Shown: positions 36,495 through 45,782 of the stretch, piece after piece
How positions within the stretch are numbered: the stretch's first letter is position 1
Layout: every line of letters begins with the position of its first letter
From: Pleomorphomonas sp. NRK KF1
Lineage (GTDB): Bacteria; Pseudomonadota; Alphaproteobacteria; Rhizobiales; Pleomorphomonadaceae
Direction: 5' to 3'
Assembly: GCF_023721755.1 (NCBI RefSeq)
Contig: NZ_JAMDLH010000002.1
Span: forward strand, 434,001-498,000
Length of the DNA: 64,000 nt
Program-made: the position numbers and the translations under genes
The notes under the pieces: model-generated
The model's database searches: none
Told to the model about the DNA's origin: nothing
Seen by the model: only the letters and a program-made list of their open reading frames with translations

Positions 36495-38048
36495 TTACCC
36501 TTGATGGACCAGTTTCGGCTGGCGGGCCGCAAGCGTCTCGTCGACGCGGCGTCGTGGCGCCAGGCGTGGTGCAGCCTTGAACGCGTCCACGTCGCCCGAC
36601 CTCGCCTTGTCCGCGAGATGGCGCAATGTGTCGACGAACTGGTCGAGGCTGGCCTTGGATTCGGACTCCGTCGGCTCGATCAGCATGGCACCGTGAACGA
36701 CCAGCGGGAAATACATGGTCATCGGATGGTAGCCCTCGTCGATCATCGCCTTGGCGAAATCGAGCGTGGTGACGCCGGTGCCTTCAAGGAAGCGGTCGTC
36801 GAACAGCACCTCGTGCATGGCAGGACGTTCGGGGAAGGCGACGGTCATCAAGTCCTGGAGGCGTGCCTTGACGTAGTTGGCGGCGAGAACAGCGTCTTCC
36901 GATGCCTGCCGGAGGCCATCGGCGCCGTGGCTCATCATGTAGGCGAGCGCGCGGACGAACATGCCCATCTGGCCATGGAAGGCGGTGATGCGGCCGAAGG
37001 GCTTCAGCCCCCGCTCGCCGGCCGCCTTGCGCGTCTCGACGAACTCGGCGGCGCCCTCCCCGTCAAAACGAACGAAGGGAACCGGCGCATAGGGCGCCAG
37101 ACGGTCGGACAGCACCACCGGACCGGCACCCGGACCGCCGCCACCATGCGGCGTCGAGAAGGTCTTGTGCAGGTTGATGTGCATGGCATCGACGCCAAGA
37201 TCGCCGGGTCGGACCTTGCCGACAATGGCGTTGAAGTTGGCGCCATCGGCATAGAAGTAGGCGCCCGCCGCGTGCACGGCCTCGGCGATCTCGACGATGT
37301 CGCGCTCGAAGAGACCGCAGGTGTTGGGGTTGGTCAGCATGATCGCCGCGACCTCCGGGCCGAGACGCTTTCTGACCTCCTCCGGATCGACCGTGCCATC
37401 GGCACGCGCCGGAACGGACACCACGCGGAACCCGAGCTGGGCGGCGGTGGCCGGGTTGGTGCCGTGCGCCGACTCCGGCACGAGCACCACGTCGCGCGTC
37501 TCGCCACGATCGACGATTGCCGCCTTGATCGCCGCCATTCCGCACATCTCGCCGTGCGCGCCGGCCTTCGGGCTCATGGCAACCGATGCCATGCCCGTCA
37601 GTTCCAGGAGCCAGCGGCCGAGTTCGGCCACCAGTTCGACGGCGCCGGACACCGTCGACAACGGTTGCAGCGGATGAACGTCGCCAAAGCCCGGCAGCCG
37701 CGCCATCGCCTCGTTGAGACGCGGGTTGTGCTTCATGGTGCAGGAGCCGAGCGGATAGAGGCCGAGATCGATGGCATAGTTCTGCCGGCTGAGGCGAACG
37801 TAGTGACGCATCGTCTCCGGCTCGGTCAGGCCGGGGAGATCGATAGGCGCCGTGCGGGCAAGTCCGCCAAGACGCGGCTCGAACGCATCGACATCCTCAA
37901 TGTCGACGCCGGTAACATCAAGACGACCGACCTCGAACAGCAGGGGTTCCTCGATGGCGAGCCCCTGATTGCCGGTGAATGTGGATGCGGCAACGACGGC
38001 ATCTGTGGCGACGGGCGCGGTCGGGCGGCCCACGTTATTCATGATCAT
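36495..38048 (-). CDS. gcvPB: Glycine dehydrogenase (decarboxylating) subunit 2
   Basis: C-terminal half of the split glycine decarboxylase P protein, the PLP-binding subunit. It decarboxylates glycine and passes the aminomethyl group to lipoyl-GcvH. The PLP lysine is in MHINLHKTFSTPHGGGGPG. The 517-residue length is normal for the two-subunit type. GGAGGTGATCG precedes the ATG at 38048, and its start overlaps the stop of a small ORF by 4 nt. It is the last gene of the riboswitch-controlled gcv operon. Confidence 0.96.
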   Translation of the reverse strand: MIMNNVGRPTAPVATDAVVAASTFTGNQGLAIEEPLLFEVGRLDVTGVDIEDVDAFEPRLGGLARTAPIDLPGLTEPETMRHYVRLSRQNYAIDLGLYPLGSCTMKHNPRLNEAMARLPGFGDVHPLQPLSTVSGAVELVAELGRWLLELTGMASVAMSPKAGAHGEMCGMAAIKAAIVDRGETRDVVLVPESAHGTNPATAAQLGFRVVSVPARADGTVDPEEVRKRLGPEVAAIMLTNPNTCGLFERDIVEIAEAVHAAGAYFYADGANFNAIVGKVRPGDLGVDAMHINLHKTFSTPHGGGGPGAGPVVLSDRLAPYAPVPFVRFDGEGAAEFVETRKAAGERGLKPFGRITAFHGQMGMFVRALAYMMSHGADGLRQASEDAVLAANYVKARLQDLMTVAFPERPAMHEVLFDDRFLEGTGVTTLDFAKAMIDEGYHPMTMYFPLVVHGAMLIEPTESESKASLDQFVDTLRHLADKARSGDVDAFKAAPRLAPRRRVDETLAARQPKLVHQG

Positions 38049-38203
38049 CGATCACCTCCGAAGGTGAACAGCGTCGAAAGCAGGAAGCTGCGATAGCGGC
38101 TCGGCGTCCTCACCGGGCTGTCGCTGAAAAAGCGGCGCTGGGAAGCGGAGGACTTTTCTTGTCCCCAGGATTCGGCGCCATCCGACGAGCGGTTGTCGGT
38201 CAT
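38045..38203 (-). CDS. Small 52-residue ORF between gcvPA and gcvPB
   Basis: An open frame starting at ATG 38203, which overlaps the gcvPA stop as ATGA, and ending at TGA 38045, which overlaps the gcvPB ATG as ATGA. The product begins [19 protein letters not shown] and ends with [17 protein letters not shown], basic and partly hydrophobic in its second half. I recognise no family. The double 4-nt overlap is the main support; it would keep translation coupled from gcvPA to gcvPB, whether or not the peptide itself has a function. Confidence 0.5.
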   Translation of the reverse strand: MTDNRSSDGAESWGQEKSSASQRRFFSDSPVRTPSRYRSFLLSTLFTFGGDR

Positions 38204-39546
38204 GCCAGCGCCTCCCGCAGGGCGCTCGCGAAGGCAGCCCTGTCCTCGTCGGTGTTGACCTCGGTGGCGGCCACCACCAGCACGTTCGAAAGTTCGGGCC
38301 GGTTCGGCTCGAGCCGGCTGGCCGGGACGCCCGCCAGAACACCCTTCTCGGCCAGCGTCTCGATGACGGCAGCGGCGCCTTTCGGCAAGCGGAGGGTGAA
38401 CTCGTTGAAGAAGGCCCGGTTGAGCAACTCGACGCCGGAGATACCGGCCAGCTCATCGGCTAGCCGAACCGCATTGGCGTGATTGGCCCGAGCGAGCTTC
38501 GTCAGCCCCGCGCCGCCCAGCAGCGTCAGGTGGATCGAGAACGCCAGGGCGCAAAGGCCGGCGTTGGTGCAGATGTTGGAGGTGGCCTTCTCGCGGCGGA
38601 TATGCTGCTCGCGGGTTGAGAGCGTCAGCACGAAGGAACGCTTGCCGTCGGCATCGACCGTTTCGCCGCAGAGGCGGCCGGGCATCTGGCGGACGTATTT
38701 CTGGCGCGTGGCGAAGAGGCCGACATAAGGACCGCCGAAGCTCAGCGGGTTCCCGAGAGACTGTCCCTCGCCCACCACAATGTCGGCACCCTGACTGCCT
38801 GGAGGCTCGATCGCCCCAAGGGAGACGACTTCGGTGAAGACGGCGATCAGCAGGGCGCCCATGGCGTGCGCCTTCTCGGCGATCGGCTTCAGGTCGTAGA
38901 GATGGCCGTAGAAGGACGGCGACTGCACCACGACGCAGGAGGTCGTGTCATCGATGGCCGCGAGGATATCCTCGGTGCCCAAGAGATCCGGTGGCAGGCT
39001 CTCTACCACGTGTCCGGGAAAGCGCGTCACGGTCTCGACCACGCCACGATAATGGGGATGGACGCCCCCCGACAGCACCGCCCGGTCGCGCTTCGTGATC
39101 CTGTGGGCCATCAGAACGGCTTCGGCCAGGGCGGTCGAGCCGTCGTACATCGAGGCATTGGCCACATCCATGCCGGTGAGGCGAGCGACCTGCGTCTGGA
39201 ACTCGAACAGAACCTGCAGGGTGCCCTGGGCGATTTCCGGCTGATAGGGGGTGTAGCTGGTGAGAAATTCGGAACGCTGGATCAGGTGATCGACGGTGGC
39301 CGGGACGTGATGCCGATAGGCACCGGCGCCAACGAAGAAGGGCACCGAGCCAGCCGCCGTGTTCTTCGCCGCCATGGTGCCAAGCCGGCGGGCGACTGCT
39401 TGTTCGCCGGCATGCGGCGGCAGCTTCGGTAGCGCCGCGAGACGCTTTGCCTTGGGAAGATCGGCGAAAAGATCATCGACAGAGGCAACGCCAATGGCGG
39501 CCAGCATGTTGCTCCGATCGACATCGGACAGTGGAAGATAGCGCAT
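38200..39546 (-). CDS. gcvPA: Glycine dehydrogenase (decarboxylating) subunit 1
   Basis: N-terminal half of the split P protein of the glycine cleavage system; forms an alpha2beta2 enzyme with GcvPB. The 448-residue protein starts [15 protein letters not shown] and has [20 protein letters not shown] and [14 protein letters not shown], typical of this subunit. The frame is open upstream to 39756, but that stretch is the translated inverted-repeat element, so the ATG at 39546 is used. A 52-codon ORF lies between it and gcvPB. Confidence 0.96.
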   Translation of the reverse strand: MRYLPLSDVDRSNMLAAIGVASVDDLFADLPKAKRLAALPKLPPHAGEQAVARRLGTMAAKNTAAGSVPFFVGAGAYRHHVPATVDHLIQRSEFLTSYTPYQPEIAQGTLQVLFEFQTQVARLTGMDVANASMYDGSTALAEAVLMAHRITKRDRAVLSGGVHPHYRGVVETVTRFPGHVVESLPPDLLGTEDILAAIDDTTSCVVVQSPSFYGHLYDLKPIAEKAHAMGALLIAVFTEVVSLGAIEPPGSQGADIVVGEGQSLGNPLSFGGPYVGLFATRQKYVRQMPGRLCGETVDADGKRSFVLTLSTREQHIRREKATSNICTNAGLCALAFSIHLTLLGGAGLTKLARANHANAVRLADELAGISGVELLNRAFFNEFTLRLPKGAAAVIETLAEKGVLAGVPASRLEPNRPELSNVLVVAATEVNTDEDRAAFASALREALA

Positions 39547-39605
39547 GGGATAGGCTCCAGGGAGGCCTTGGAAGATGGAACGGCCTTTCTTGGCAGGTCG
39601 GGTCC

Positions 39606-39743
39606 ACCCCTCTCTCCAACTCTCCCCCACAAGGGGGGAGAGGGTGCCGCTAGGATCCGGCCAGAACTTCACGGTCGAATAGTTCGTGCCATTCAGCTCA
39701 ACGAACCCTCTCCCCCTTGTGGGGGAGAGTTGGAGAGAGGGGT
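39606..39743. repeat. REPIN-like inverted repeat element inside the gcv operon
   Basis: The arms 39606-39645 (40 nt) and 39705-39743 (39 nt) are reverse complements with a single extra G in one arm, separated by 59 nt. Each arm also carries a smaller internal palindrome built on CTCTCCCCC / GGGGGAGAG. Two REP-type sequences in inverted orientation form a REPIN. Similar C/G-rich palindromes are common between genes in Hyphomicrobiales. Transcribed in the gcvH-gcvPA spacer it would fold into a long, stable hairpin. Confidence 0.85.
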
Positions 39744-39771
39744 AGAAGCACTCCAAAACTCGTTGAGGCCT

Positions 39772-40143
39772 TTACAGCCCCTCGACGAAGGCCTTGTAGG
39801 CGGCCTCGTCCATCAGGACTTCCAGTTCGGCGGGATCGGACATTTCGATCCGGCAGAACCAACCGGCGCCTTCTGGATCCTCGTTGACGGTGATCGGACT
39901 GTTGGCCAGCGGATCGTTGGCTGCGACAACCGTGCCGGTAACCGGCGAATAGACCTCGCTGGCCGCCTTGACGCTTTCAACGACGGCGGTTTCCTCGCCC
40001 TTCTTCACCTTGCGGCCGACGGTTGGCACTTCGACGAACACGACGTCGCCGAGCTGGGCCTGGGCATAGTCGGTAATGCCGAGGGTCGCGACCTTGCCCT
40101 CGACGGCGATCCACTCGTGCTCTTCGGTGTAGTACTTGGTCAT
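39772..40143 (-). CDS. gcvH: Glycine cleavage system H protein
   Basis: Lipoyl carrier that shuttles the aminomethyl group between P, T and L proteins. The 123-residue protein has the lipoylation site Lys59 in [17 protein letters not shown] and the conserved GWF-type segment [12 protein letters not shown] near the C-terminus. It lies 27 nt after gcvT and before the inverted-repeat element that precedes gcvPA. Confidence 0.97.
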   Translation of the reverse strand: MTKYYTEEHEWIAVEGKVATLGITDYAQAQLGDVVFVEVPTVGRKVKKGEETAVVESVKAASEVYSPVTGTVVAANDPLANSPITVNEDPEGAGWFCRIEMSDPAELEVLMDEAAYKAFVEGL

Positions 40144-40170
40144 GGTTTTGTTCCGTTGTCTCTGGAGGTC

Positions 40171-41331
40171 TTATTTGGGCGCGCGATGAAAGCGCGCCGG
40201 AACGAAAGGAAGGGAAACGATTTCAGCCGGCAGCGCCTTGCCGCGCACTACCAGACCGACCCGCGTACCGGGGCGAGCGTGAACGGCGGCGACGTAGCCC
40301 ATCGCCACAGGGCCGCCAACTGTCGGACCGAAGCCACCGGATGTGACGGTGCCGATGGCGACGCCGTTCTCGTCGACGATCTCGGTACCATCGCGGGCCG
40401 GCGCTCGGCCGTCCGGCTTGATGCCCACGCGCTTGCGGGCAACGCCCTCGGCGATCTGGGAACGAACGATATCGGCGCCGGGAAAACCGCCTTCCTCGCG
40501 GCGGCGCTTCTGGATCGACCAGAGCAAGCCAGCCTCGACGGGTGTCGTCGTCTCGTCGATGTCGTGGCCATAAAGACAGAGCCCACCTTCAAGGCGAAGC
40601 GAATCGCGGGCGCCAAGCCCGATCGGCTTGACGCGGGGATCGCGAAGGAGAACCTGCCAAAGGCCCACGACGGTATCGGCGTGAACCGAGATCTCGAAGC
40701 CGTCCTCGCCGGTGTAACCGGACCGGGACAGGAAAACCGGAATGCCGGCAAGGCTCGCCGGGCCGACCTGCATGAAGTCCCAACCGGCAACATCTGCGCC
40801 GAGTGAAACCAGGACGTTCACCGCCTCAGGTCCCTGCAGGGCAAGCAACGCCCGCTCCTCGTGGATTTCGAGCAGTACGTCGCCCGGAAGGCGGGCCGCG
40901 ATATGGGCGTAGTCCGCCACCTTGCAGGCGGCGTTGACCACGAGCCCGAGAGTACCGTCTGCACCCGGTGCGCGATGCACCATCAGGTCGTCGAGGATCC
41001 CACCACGTTCGTTGAGAAGCTGGGAATAGCGCTGTCGGCCGGGCTCGAGACCGAGGACGTCGGCCGGCACCAGTTTTTCGAGAGCACCGGCGACCGTCGC
41101 ATGGTCGGCTCCGCGCAGGGTCGCCTGTCCCATGTGCGACACGTCGAACAACCCAGCCGCTGCGCGGCAGTGGGCATGTTCGGCGAGAATGCCCTCGTAT
41201 TGCACCGGCATGTAGTAGCCGGCGAACGGCACCATGCGGGCGCCGAGCGCCACGTGGGCGTCGTAAAGCGGCGTCTTGAGCGGCGCTGCGGAATGATGCG
41301 GGTCATGGTCGCCATGGACGGGTGTCGTCAT
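40171..41331 (-). CDS. gcvT: Aminomethyltransferase (glycine cleavage T protein)
   Basis: Transfers the one-carbon unit from aminomethyl-lipoyl-GcvH to tetrahydrofolate, releasing ammonia. The 386-residue protein has FAGYYMPVQYEGILAEH at the N-terminus, FDVSHMGQ, the catalytic-Asp region NERGGILDDLMV, and SRSGYTGEDGFEI plus GLGARDSLRLEGGLCLYGHD in the middle. The ATG at 41331 is 53 nt downstream of the second glycine aptamer. It is the first gene of the gcv operon. Confidence 0.96.
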   Translation of the reverse strand: MTTPVHGDHDPHHSAAPLKTPLYDAHVALGARMVPFAGYYMPVQYEGILAEHAHCRAAAGLFDVSHMGQATLRGADHATVAGALEKLVPADVLGLEPGRQRYSQLLNERGGILDDLMVHRAPGADGTLGLVVNAACKVADYAHIAARLPGDVLLEIHEERALLALQGPEAVNVLVSLGADVAGWDFMQVGPASLAGIPVFLSRSGYTGEDGFEISVHADTVVGLWQVLLRDPRVKPIGLGARDSLRLEGGLCLYGHDIDETTTPVEAGLLWSIQKRRREEGGFPGADIVRSQIAEGVARKRVGIKPDGRAPARDGTEIVDENGVAIGTVTSGGFGPTVGGPVAMGYVAAVHARPGTRVGLVVRGKALPAEIVSLPFVPARFHRAPK

Positions 41332-41383
41332 GCGTCAGCTCCGGATAGAGGTGGGCGAACGACGGGATCCGTCTGTCCGCGCC

Positions 41384-41572
41384 CCCTCTGTCACGTAACC
41401 TGAGAGATTTCCCTGGGGCACCTTGCCCAGGTTACTCCTTCGGTGAGTCGAGGCTCACGCCTCGCCTGCTTTCCAGAGCGTCGCCCGCTGCGAGCGGTCC
41501 TTTTGCCTGAGAGTTTCCGGGGCGGTTGCTCCTTCGGCGCCGACGGTAACCACCGTCGGTCTCTCCCGCGCA
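41384..41572 (-). ncRNA. Tandem glycine riboswitch upstream of gcvT
   Basis: Two glycine aptamers lie head to tail on the minus strand. Aptamer 1 starts with GGGAGAG near 41567, has CGCCGAAGGAGCAACC and closes with CTCTCAGGCAAAAGGACC (41496-41513). Aptamer 2 has CACCGAAGGAGTAACC and closes with CTCTCAGGTTACGTGACAGAGG (core 41385-41406). These are the conserved blocks of glycine riboswitches. The element lies between the lipoprotein gene and gcvT and should turn on the gcv operon when glycine is abundant. Confidence 0.95.
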
Positions 41573-41661
41573 GCGTCTCGGAGCCTTGCAGCCCCGTGTC
41601 CGGGCACGACCTTCCCGAACGGCCGACAGCATGACCTGTCGGCGGCACATTTTCAAGCGGC

Positions 41662-42237
41662 CTACTTCTTCCCGCTCTCGTCGAAGCCGACATAAATGAT
41701 GAAGTTGCCCTGGCTCTTGTCGCCCGTCACGACCAGATCCGGCGCCACGAAGTCCCAATCGGCGGCGGCCGTCCCTGGTGCGATGGTGACATTCACCGGA
41801 TAGAGCTTGGAGTAGAGCACCTCGTCGCCGTTTCGGACCATCACGACCCGCACCGGCAAGGTCGAGGCGCCGGTCGCGCCCTTTGGCCCGGCCAGAAGGC
41901 GACCGGCCACGCCGACCTTGATGGTCGTCGTCCCCGACGCGTCCGTGCGGCACTCGCGGGCAAACTTGCGGATGGTGCCCTGGAAGCGGATGGCGCCATA
42001 GTCGCCCTCCTTGCCCTTCTCGAACACGGCCAGCATCTGCGTACCGTCGCGCACCTGCACCTCGGGGCAAACCGCCACCACGGCGAATCGCTCCAGCGCT
42101 TCCTGCTCGGCCTTGGGGTCCGGACCACCGGAGACCAGCGACCGCGGGGAGAGGCCACTATCCGAAGAACAGGCCGAAAGCGTCACAGCGAGCGCCAACG
42201 CCGACAAAATCTTACCGCTGAAACCGACAGACATCAT
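41662..42237 (-). CDS. Putative lipoprotein of unknown function
   Basis: A 191-residue protein with a lipoprotein signal peptide: charged start (MMSVGFSGK), hydrophobic stretch and lipobox LSAC, so Cys at about position 22 would be lipidated. The mature part contains VAVCPEVQVRDGTQML, AIRFQGTIRKFARECR and a Cys pair, and reads like a compact beta-rich domain. Similar lipoproteins occur next to ispH in Hyphomicrobiales, but I know of no function. GGAGG is upstream of the ATG at 42237. The much longer reading frame reaching to 43416 runs antisense to ispH and is not used. Confidence 0.7.
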   Translation of the reverse strand: MMSVGFSGKILSALALAVTLSACSSDSGLSPRSLVSGGPDPKAEQEALERFAVVAVCPEVQVRDGTQMLAVFEKGKEGDYGAIRFQGTIRKFARECRTDASGTTTIKVGVAGRLLAGPKGATGASTLPVRVVMVRNGDEVLYSKLYPVNVTIAPGTAAADWDFVAPDLVVTGDKSQGNFIIYVGFDESGKK

Positions 42238-42403
42238 GAGAGCGTCACCTCCGCTTCGCCGCTTCCATAGCATGCACTCCCAGCCTTGGCGACTCGTTCG
42301 ATGCGGCTCATCAACGATGCCAGTCCCCGGCATGTCGGGAGGTAACCAACACGAAGAAAGGACTTCTGCCGACATCCGAACCCCACGGGATGACGGCCTT
42401 CCC

Positions 42404-42433
42404 TTGACAGTGCGGAGGCAAACACTTCTATTC
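42404..42433 (+). promoter_or_regulatory. Probable promoter of ispH-thrB-rnhA
   Basis: A consensus -35 box TTGACA (42404-42409) is followed after 18 nt by CTATTC (42428-42433). The start site would be near 42440, giving a leader of about 20 nt for ispH. Confidence 0.6.
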
Positions 42434-42459
42434 CGCTTCTCCAGCAAGAGGTGCCACGG

Positions 42460-43446
42460 TTGACGCTGCCGAAGCTCAAGATCCTGCTCTGCGCGCCGCG
42501 CGGCTTCTGCGCCGGCGTCGACCGGGCGATCCAGATCGTCGATCTGGCGCTCGCCCGCTATGGCGCGCCGGTCTACGTGCGGCATGAGATCGTTCACAAC
42601 AAATACGTGGTCGAGGAGCTGCGGGCCAAGGGTGCCGTGTTCGTCGAGGAACTCGACGAGATTCCCGATACCGAACAACCTGTAATCTTCTCGGCGCACG
42701 GCGTTCCGCGCTCGGTTCCGGCGGCGGCGGCGGCCCGCAACCTCTTCCAGCTCGACGCGACCTGTCCGCTGGTCACCAAGGTGCATCGCGAGGCGGAGAT
42801 CCACCACAAGAAGGGTCGTCACGTCATCCTGATCGGGCACGCCGGCCATCCGGAAGTGATCGGCACCATGGGCCAGCTGCCCGAGGGTTCGGTGACGCTG
42901 ATCGAAACCGTGGACGACGTCGAGAAGCTCGATTTTCCGACTGGCACGGTGCTTTCCTACACGTCGCAGACCACGCTGTCCGTCGATGACACGCGGATGA
43001 TCGTCGAGGCGCTTTCGCGCCGCTATCCGGACATCGTGCCCCCCCACAAGAGCGACATCTGCTATGCCACGACCAACCGGCAGGCGGCGGTGCGCGAAGT
43101 GGCCCCGAAGGTCGACGCCATGCTGGTCGTCGGCGCTCCCAACTCCTCGAACTCTCAACGCCTGCGCGAGGTCGCGGCCCGCGAGGGCTGCGAGCGGGCC
43201 TTTCTGATCCAGCGCGCCTCCGATCTCGACTGGAACGCACTCGACGGCATCGGCACGCTCGGCATCACGGCCGGCGCGTCGGCGCCGGAAGTGCTCGTCG
43301 AAGAGATCATCGACGCGTTCGCCGCTCGTTACGATGTGGCGGTGGAGACGGTGCGGACCGCCGAGGAGACCATAGCCTTTACCCTTCCGCGTCCTTTGCG
43401 CGACATCACCGACCACGCGGCCGACAAGGGCGGCTCGGAGCTCTGA
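42460..43446 (+). CDS. ispH: 4-hydroxy-3-methylbut-2-enyl diphosphate reductase
   Basis: Last enzyme of the MEP pathway, a [4Fe-4S] protein that reduces HMBPP to IPP and DMAPP. The 328-residue protein has [16 protein letters not shown] with the first cluster Cys, [11 protein letters not shown] with the second and [10 protein letters not shown] with the third. I start at TTG 42460, because AGAGG lies eight nt upstream; a GTG at 42451 in the same frame has no such site. The stop is 2 nt before thrB. Confidence 0.95.
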   Translation: MTLPKLKILLCAPRGFCAGVDRAIQIVDLALARYGAPVYVRHEIVHNKYVVEELRAKGAVFVEELDEIPDTEQPVIFSAHGVPRSVPAAAAARNLFQLDATCPLVTKVHREAEIHHKKGRHVILIGHAGHPEVIGTMGQLPEGSVTLIETVDDVEKLDFPTGTVLSYTSQTTLSVDDTRMIVEALSRRYPDIVPPHKSDICYATTNRQAAVREVAPKVDAMLVVGAPNSSNSQRLREVAAREGCERAFLIQRASDLDWNALDGIGTLGITAGASAPEVLVEEIIDAFAARYDVAVETVRTAEETIAFTLPRPLRDITDHAADKGGSEL

Positions 43447-43447
43447 T

Positions 43448-44428
43448 ATGGCCGTCTACACGGATGTTTCCGACGAGGAACTTTCCGACTTCCTGACCCG
43501 TTACGACATCGGCGCGCTGGTCTCCTGCAAGGGGATCGCCGAAGGCGTCGAGAATTCCAACTATCTGCTCGGCACCGAGACGGGACGCTTCATCCTGACG
43601 CTCTACGAGAAACGGGTGAACGAGGCCGACCTGCCGTTCTTCCTCGGGCTGATGGATCACCTTGCCGGCCGGGGCATCAACTGTCCGCAGCCGGTGCGTG
43701 ACCGCGAAGGCCAGGCTCTGGGTCGCCTTGCCGGGCGGCCAGCCACGATCGTCAGCTTTCTCGACGGTATGTGGGTGAAGCGGCCGGAGGTGAGCCACTG
43801 CGGCCAGGTAGGCGAGGCGCTGGCCCGCCTGCACAAGGCCGGCGAAGGGTTCTCCATCCGCCGCCGCAACGGTCTCGGGCCGGACGGCTGGCCGCCGCTT
43901 TACGCAGGCAGTGCTGACCGCGCCGACGAAGTTCTCCCCGGCCTCGGCAGCGAGATCGAGGCCGAACTGGCCTTCATCGCGGCAAACTGGCCGAGGGATC
44001 TGCCGGAAGGCGTCATCCACGCCGACCTTTTCCCGGACAATGTCTTCTTCCTGAAGGGGCAGTTGTCCGGCCTCATCGATTTCTATTTCGCCTGCAACGA
44101 CTTTCTCGCCTACGACCTCGCGGTCTGCCTCAATGCCTGGTGCTTCGAGCCGGACGGCTCGTTCAATATCACGAAGGGCCGGGCTATGCTCGCCGGCTAC
44201 ACCGGTGGGCGGCCGCTGACGGATGCGGAGATCGGCTCGCTGCCAGTACTCTGCCGGGGCGCGGCGCTGCGCTTCCTGCTGACGCGTCTCTACGACTGGC
44301 TGATGACGCCGCCCGGTGCGCTCGTTCGCAAGAAGGACCCGCTCGAGTACTACAAGAAGCTGCGCTTCCACCGCACGGCATCGACGGCGAACGCCTATGG
44401 CCTCGAACTTGCCGGGACCGGCGCATGA
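43448..44428 (+). CDS. thrB: Homoserine kinase (aminoglycoside phosphotransferase fold)
   Basis: Phosphorylates homoserine on the way to threonine. This is the APH-fold type found in alphaproteobacteria and Pseudomonas, not the GHMP-type ThrB of E. coli. The 326-residue protein carries the catalytic loop [13 protein letters not shown] (HxDxxxDN) and the metal-binding [12 protein letters not shown]-terminal [11 protein letters not shown] is a family signature. It overlaps rnhA by 4 nt (ATGA). Confidence 0.94.
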   Translation: MAVYTDVSDEELSDFLTRYDIGALVSCKGIAEGVENSNYLLGTETGRFILTLYEKRVNEADLPFFLGLMDHLAGRGINCPQPVRDREGQALGRLAGRPATIVSFLDGMWVKRPEVSHCGQVGEALARLHKAGEGFSIRRRNGLGPDGWPPLYAGSADRADEVLPGLGSEIEAELAFIAANWPRDLPEGVIHADLFPDNVFFLKGQLSGLIDFYFACNDFLAYDLAVCLNAWCFEPDGSFNITKGRAMLAGYTGGRPLTDAEIGSLPVLCRGAALRFLLTRLYDWLMTPPGALVRKKDPLEYYKKLRFHRTASTANAYGLELAGTGA

Positions 44429-44910
44429 GCGAGGGAAAGCGCGTCACCGTCTATACCGACGGCGCCTGCTCGGGAAATCCCGGCCCTGGCGGCTGGGGGG
44501 CGATCCTCGTCTATGGCGACAAGAGCAAGGAGCTCTGTGGCGGCGAGCAACTGACCACCAATAACCGCATGGAGCTGACAGCCGCTTGCGCGGCGCTCGA
44601 AGCGCTGACGCGGTCATGCGCGGTCGATCTCTATACCGACAGCCAGTATGTGAAGGGCGGCATCACCGGCTGGATCTTTGGCTGGAAGAAGAACGGTTGG
44701 AAGACAGCAGACAAGAAGCCGGTGAAGAATGCCGACCTCTGGCAGCGGCTCGAAGCGGCCCGCGAGCGCCACAGCGTCGACTGGCACTGGGTGAAGGGCC
44801 ATGCCGGCCACGACATGAACGAGCGGGCCGACGAGCTTGCCCGCCAGGGCATGGCGCCGTTCAAACCCGGCTACATGCCGCCTGACGGAGGGGGAGAAAA
44901 TGCCGCATGA
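44425..44910 (+). CDS. rnhA: Ribonuclease HI
   Basis: Degrades RNA in RNA-DNA hybrids. The 161-residue protein has the four acidic catalytic positions: Asp in [16 protein letters not shown], Glu in [10 protein letters not shown], Asp in [10 protein letters not shown] and Asp in [10 protein letters not shown]. The basic handle [16 protein letters not shown] is present. The ATG at 44425 overlaps the thrB stop; the frame open further upstream lies within thrB. Confidence 0.96.
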   Translation: MSEGKRVTVYTDGACSGNPGPGGWGAILVYGDKSKELCGGEQLTTNNRMELTAACAALEALTRSCAVDLYTDSQYVKGGITGWIFGWKKNGWKTADKKPVKNADLWQRLEAARERHSVDWHWVKGHAGHDMNERADELARQGMAPFKPGYMPPDGGGENAA

Positions 44911-45775
44911 AGCAGCTCCGATCCTCGTCGTGGCCAACCCGGTGGCCGGAAACTTCAACTACCGTCACCTGATGCGACTGGCCGAGCGCCTGGATCGGCT
45001 CGGTCTCAAGTCCGATATATGGCTGACCCGCTACTCCGGCGAACTTTCGGATATTGCCGCCGAGCTGTCGTCCTCGGTGCGTACGCTGGTGGTCGGCGGC
45101 GGCGATGGTTCGATCAACGAGGCGATCACCGGCATCGTCCGTCGCGGCGGCGATGGCCCTGCCCTGTCGATCCTGCCATTCGGCACCGCCAACGTGCTGG
45201 CGCACGAACTCGGGCTACCCTCCTCACCGGAGAAGATCGCCGAGCGCATTGCGGCGGGACGCAAGACCCCGCTTCACCTCGGCATGGTGGGCGAGCGCCC
45301 TTTTGCGCTGATGGTGTCGGCCGGCTTCGACGCCGATATCGTCCACGCCGTCGACGCTCCCTTCAAGCGGCGCTGGGGAAAGCTCGCCTATGGCTGGCGT
45401 GGCCTGACTTTAGCGCTTGCCCAAAAAGGGCGAGACGTGACGGTCATCGCCGACGGCGAGACGATCAAGTGCCGGATCGCCGTGGTGACGACGGCGCGCT
45501 TTTATGGCGGTCCGCTGACGATCACGCGCCACACCAAGGCGACCGAGCCGGGCCTGCGCCTGGTGACGCTCGCCGACGACCGGCCGGCAACGCTGCTTCG
45601 CGCCGCCACCGCTCTGGCGCTCGGCCGCTTGGAGACGTTGGCTTCGGTTCAGGACCGGCCAGTCACGGAGATCCACTTCTCCGGCGAAGGCATCCGCATG
45701 CAGATCGACGGCGACCGGATGGACACGACAGACGCCCTGGTGCGATCCGGCCGCGTCATCGACGTGGTGGCCTGA
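44900..45775 (+). CDS. Diacylglycerol kinase family lipid kinase
   Basis: A 291-residue member of the DAGK catalytic family (YegS/DgkB-like). It has the ATP-binding [16 protein letters not shown] near residue 65, [14 protein letters not shown] near 93 and a C-terminal beta-sandwich. Members phosphorylate diacylglycerol, sphingosine or related lipids; the true substrate is not evident. The ATG at 44900, preceded by GGAGGGGGAG, overlaps rnhA by 11 nt, so it is in the ispH-thrB-rnhA transcript. Confidence 0.87.
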   Translation: MPHEAAPILVVANPVAGNFNYRHLMRLAERLDRLGLKSDIWLTRYSGELSDIAAELSSSVRTLVVGGGDGSINEAITGIVRRGGDGPALSILPFGTANVLAHELGLPSSPEKIAERIAAGRKTPLHLGMVGERPFALMVSAGFDADIVHAVDAPFKRRWGKLAYGWRGLTLALAQKGRDVTVIADGETIKCRIAVVTTARFYGGPLTITRHTKATEPGLRLVTLADDRPATLLRAATALALGRLETLASVQDRPVTEIHFSGEGIRMQIDGDRMDTTDALVRSGRVIDVVA

Positions 45776-45782
45776 ACTCGTC

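Noticed and set aside
36477-38096. A 539-codon plus-strand frame over gcvPB
   Set aside because: It is antisense to gcvPB, which has all expected motifs including the PLP lysine.
39547-39756. N-terminal extension of gcvPA by 70 residues
   Set aside because: The extension is the translated inverted-repeat element; the conserved GcvPA N-terminus begins at [11 protein letters not shown].
41662-43416. Long version (584 codons) of the lipoprotein gene
   Set aside because: The upstream 390 codons lie antisense to ispH. The lipoprotein signal peptide and ribosome-binding site fix the start at 42237.
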